Shown one piece after another: positions 5,246-6,224 of a stretch of 6,224 bases of DNA (position 1 is the first letter of the stretch; every line of letters begins with the position of its first letter). The notes beneath the pieces are model-generated. The model saw only the letters and a list, made by a program, of their open reading frames with translations. It was not told the origin of the DNA and searched no databases. Made by a program: the position numbers and the translations under genes. Origin of the DNA: Bacteroidales bacterium (GTDB lineage Bacteria > Bacteroidota > Bacteroidia > Bacteroidales > UBA932); contig JAEEQI010000144.1 in the NCBI GenBank assembly GCA_016285215.1, positions 1 to 6,224 of the forward strand, in the 5' to 3' direction.

Positions 5246-6224
5246 TTATGAGTGTTGATCGCGCGCGGCGATGATATCCAAAAGGTAGTGAGGGGTAAAG
5301 TAATTGTCCATGAACTGGTAGTAACCGAGCAAGGGGAGTACGGCCTTGTACTGTTCGGCCAGCAGGCCCTTTTTGATACGTAGGTCACCCGGCCCGGCGA
5401 TGTCCAGTACGTTCTGGTCCTGGGCCGAGTATGCTTTCCATTCCACCTTGTCCGTGGACGGGTTGCCGCAGCGCGCGAAATTGGTCCACATCTGCATGAC
5501 GGCCGTGAAGATCTCGTCCGAGTTGTTGGTGCCGTTGAAGGTGCTGCTTGTCCCGAAGCCGCGCATGTCGAACACGAACATGAGCTCCACGGAATGGGCC
5601 GCGCCAATCTCCGGATTGCTCGCCGGGTACGACCAGTAGTAGCAGAACGTCTTGTTGAACGCACTCTGCACGTCCAACTGCTGGAGCATGGGCACCCTGA
5701 ACATGAGCTCATTGATGAACTCCGTCTCGATAAGTCCCGGCTCCGGGGTCCTGCAGACACGCCAGAATTCCTCGTAATACTTCTTGTCCTCTTCCTTCAG
5801 GCACTGGGCGGCGTCGCCAACGGCGCGCGTAGCAAACAACTTTTGCTCTTTCAAGCTCAACTCCGGCCCCTCGCCCATAAACAGCCTGGCCTCGTCGGCC
5901 GTGCTACCGGCCATGATGGAGATGTGTTTCGCATAGCCCTTCCTGTACAGTTCGACGGGCGCCTCGGGGAGCACTTCCGTTCCGTAGTAGGGGCAGGACG
6001 TGAACTGGCCCACCGCCTCGACATACGCTTTCTGGAGTTCCTCTTCGCTCAGCGCCATAATCTCGTCCATCGTCTTGCAGCCGGTGTACTCAAGCAGTGC
6101 CTTGGTCTTGCCCTGCGCGGATGCGCAGTCCACCGGGAAGGCCAGGGTGGTGGAGCCGCTCTGGGCGATGACCTTCTGGAAATACCGGTTCGCCTCCTTC
6201 AAGACCGGCAGGATGGAGACCGAG
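5246..6224 (-). CDS. Type-B carboxylesterase, C-terminal part (5' partial)
   Basis: The gene is cut by the right edge. The frame is open to the window end, and the first visible residues, SVSILP, are what normally follow the nucleophile elbow GESAGA, so the catalytic serine lies just outside. A TTG at 6202 is not the start. Numbering from that TTG, family features are YFQKVIAQSGS (7-17), GSTADEARLFM (99-109) with the expected acidic triad residue E104, GAAHSVELMFVF (200-211) with the triad histidine H203, and IFTAVMQMWTNFARCGNPS (231-249), the typical near-C-terminal helix. The protein ends after about 70 more residues. By family these are alpha/beta-hydrolases that cleave carboxylic esters; many bacterial members are secreted, but the N-terminus that would show this is missing. 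All visible catalytic residues are intact, so the enzyme is probably active. The substrate is unknown. It is the most upstream visible gene of the leftward series, with no terminator before the transporter. Confidence 0.92.
   Translation of the reverse strand, partial: SVSILPVLKEANRYFQKVIAQSGSTTLAFPVDCASAQGKTKALLEYTGCKTMDEIMALSEEELQKAYVEAVGQFTSCPYYGTEVLPEAPVELYRKGYAKHISIMAGSTADEARLFMGEGPELSLKEQKLFATRAVGDAAQCLKEEDKKYYEEFWRVCRTPEPGLIETEFINELMFRVPMLQQLDVQSAFNKTFCYYWSYPASNPEIGAAHSVELMFVFDMRGFGTSSTFNGTNNSDEIFTAVMQMWTNFARCGNPSTDKVEWKAYSAQDQNVLDIAGPGDLRIKKGLLAEQYKAVLPLLGYYQFMDNYFTPHYLLDIIAARDQHS

Noticed and set aside
6200..6202. TTG at 6202 as the start of the esterase, making a short 318-residue enzyme
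   Set aside because: The upstream in-frame residues SVSILP match the conserved region after the nucleophile serine of type-B carboxylesterases, so the gene simply continues beyond the window.

Overview
The window looks like a chromosomal fragment from a member of the Bacteroidota, most likely Bacteroidales. This is inferred from weak or absent Shine-Dalgarno sequences with A-rich leaders, the moderate GC content, the style of the protein families, and a Cache/SpoIIE phosphatase beside a STAS protein and a cytidylate kinase-like protein. No rRNA, tRNA, CRISPR array, insertion sequence or phage gene was seen.

Left half (1-3178, plus strand): three closely packed genes with gaps of 4 and 3 bases, forming one transcription unit. 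The first is a membrane sensor cut by the left edge. It has a Cache-like extracytoplasmic domain, a SpoIIE/RsbU-type PP2C phosphatase, and an RsbW-like histidine-kinase-fold ATPase at its C-terminus. The second is a single-domain STAS protein (anti-sigma factor antagonist type). The third is a cytidylate kinase-like P-loop protein. The first two supply every catalytic and substrate role of a partner-switching circuit: STAS kinase, STAS phosphatase and STAS protein. No sigma factor or other output protein is present, so the target is unknown. The unit ends at a strong hairpin (3145-3178) that can also terminate transcription arriving from the other side.

Right half (6224-3180, minus strand): a leftward series that converges on the same terminator. 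It starts with the C-terminal two thirds of a type-B carboxylesterase (cut by the right edge). Next is a 150-base gap that appears to hold a small reading frame broken by a 5-base tandem duplication. Then come a 12-helix MATE efflux transporter, a 107-residue amidohydrolase derivative that keeps only the N- and C-terminal beta-sandwich segments and has lost the whole catalytic barrel, and an unrecognised 64-residue protein. No terminator is visible between these genes, so they may be co-transcribed.

The observations most worth a second look are the barrel-less amidohydrolase with a perfect inverted repeat at its junction, the partner-switch module linked to a P-loop protein of unknown substrate, and the duplication-frameshifted small frame upstream of the transporter.
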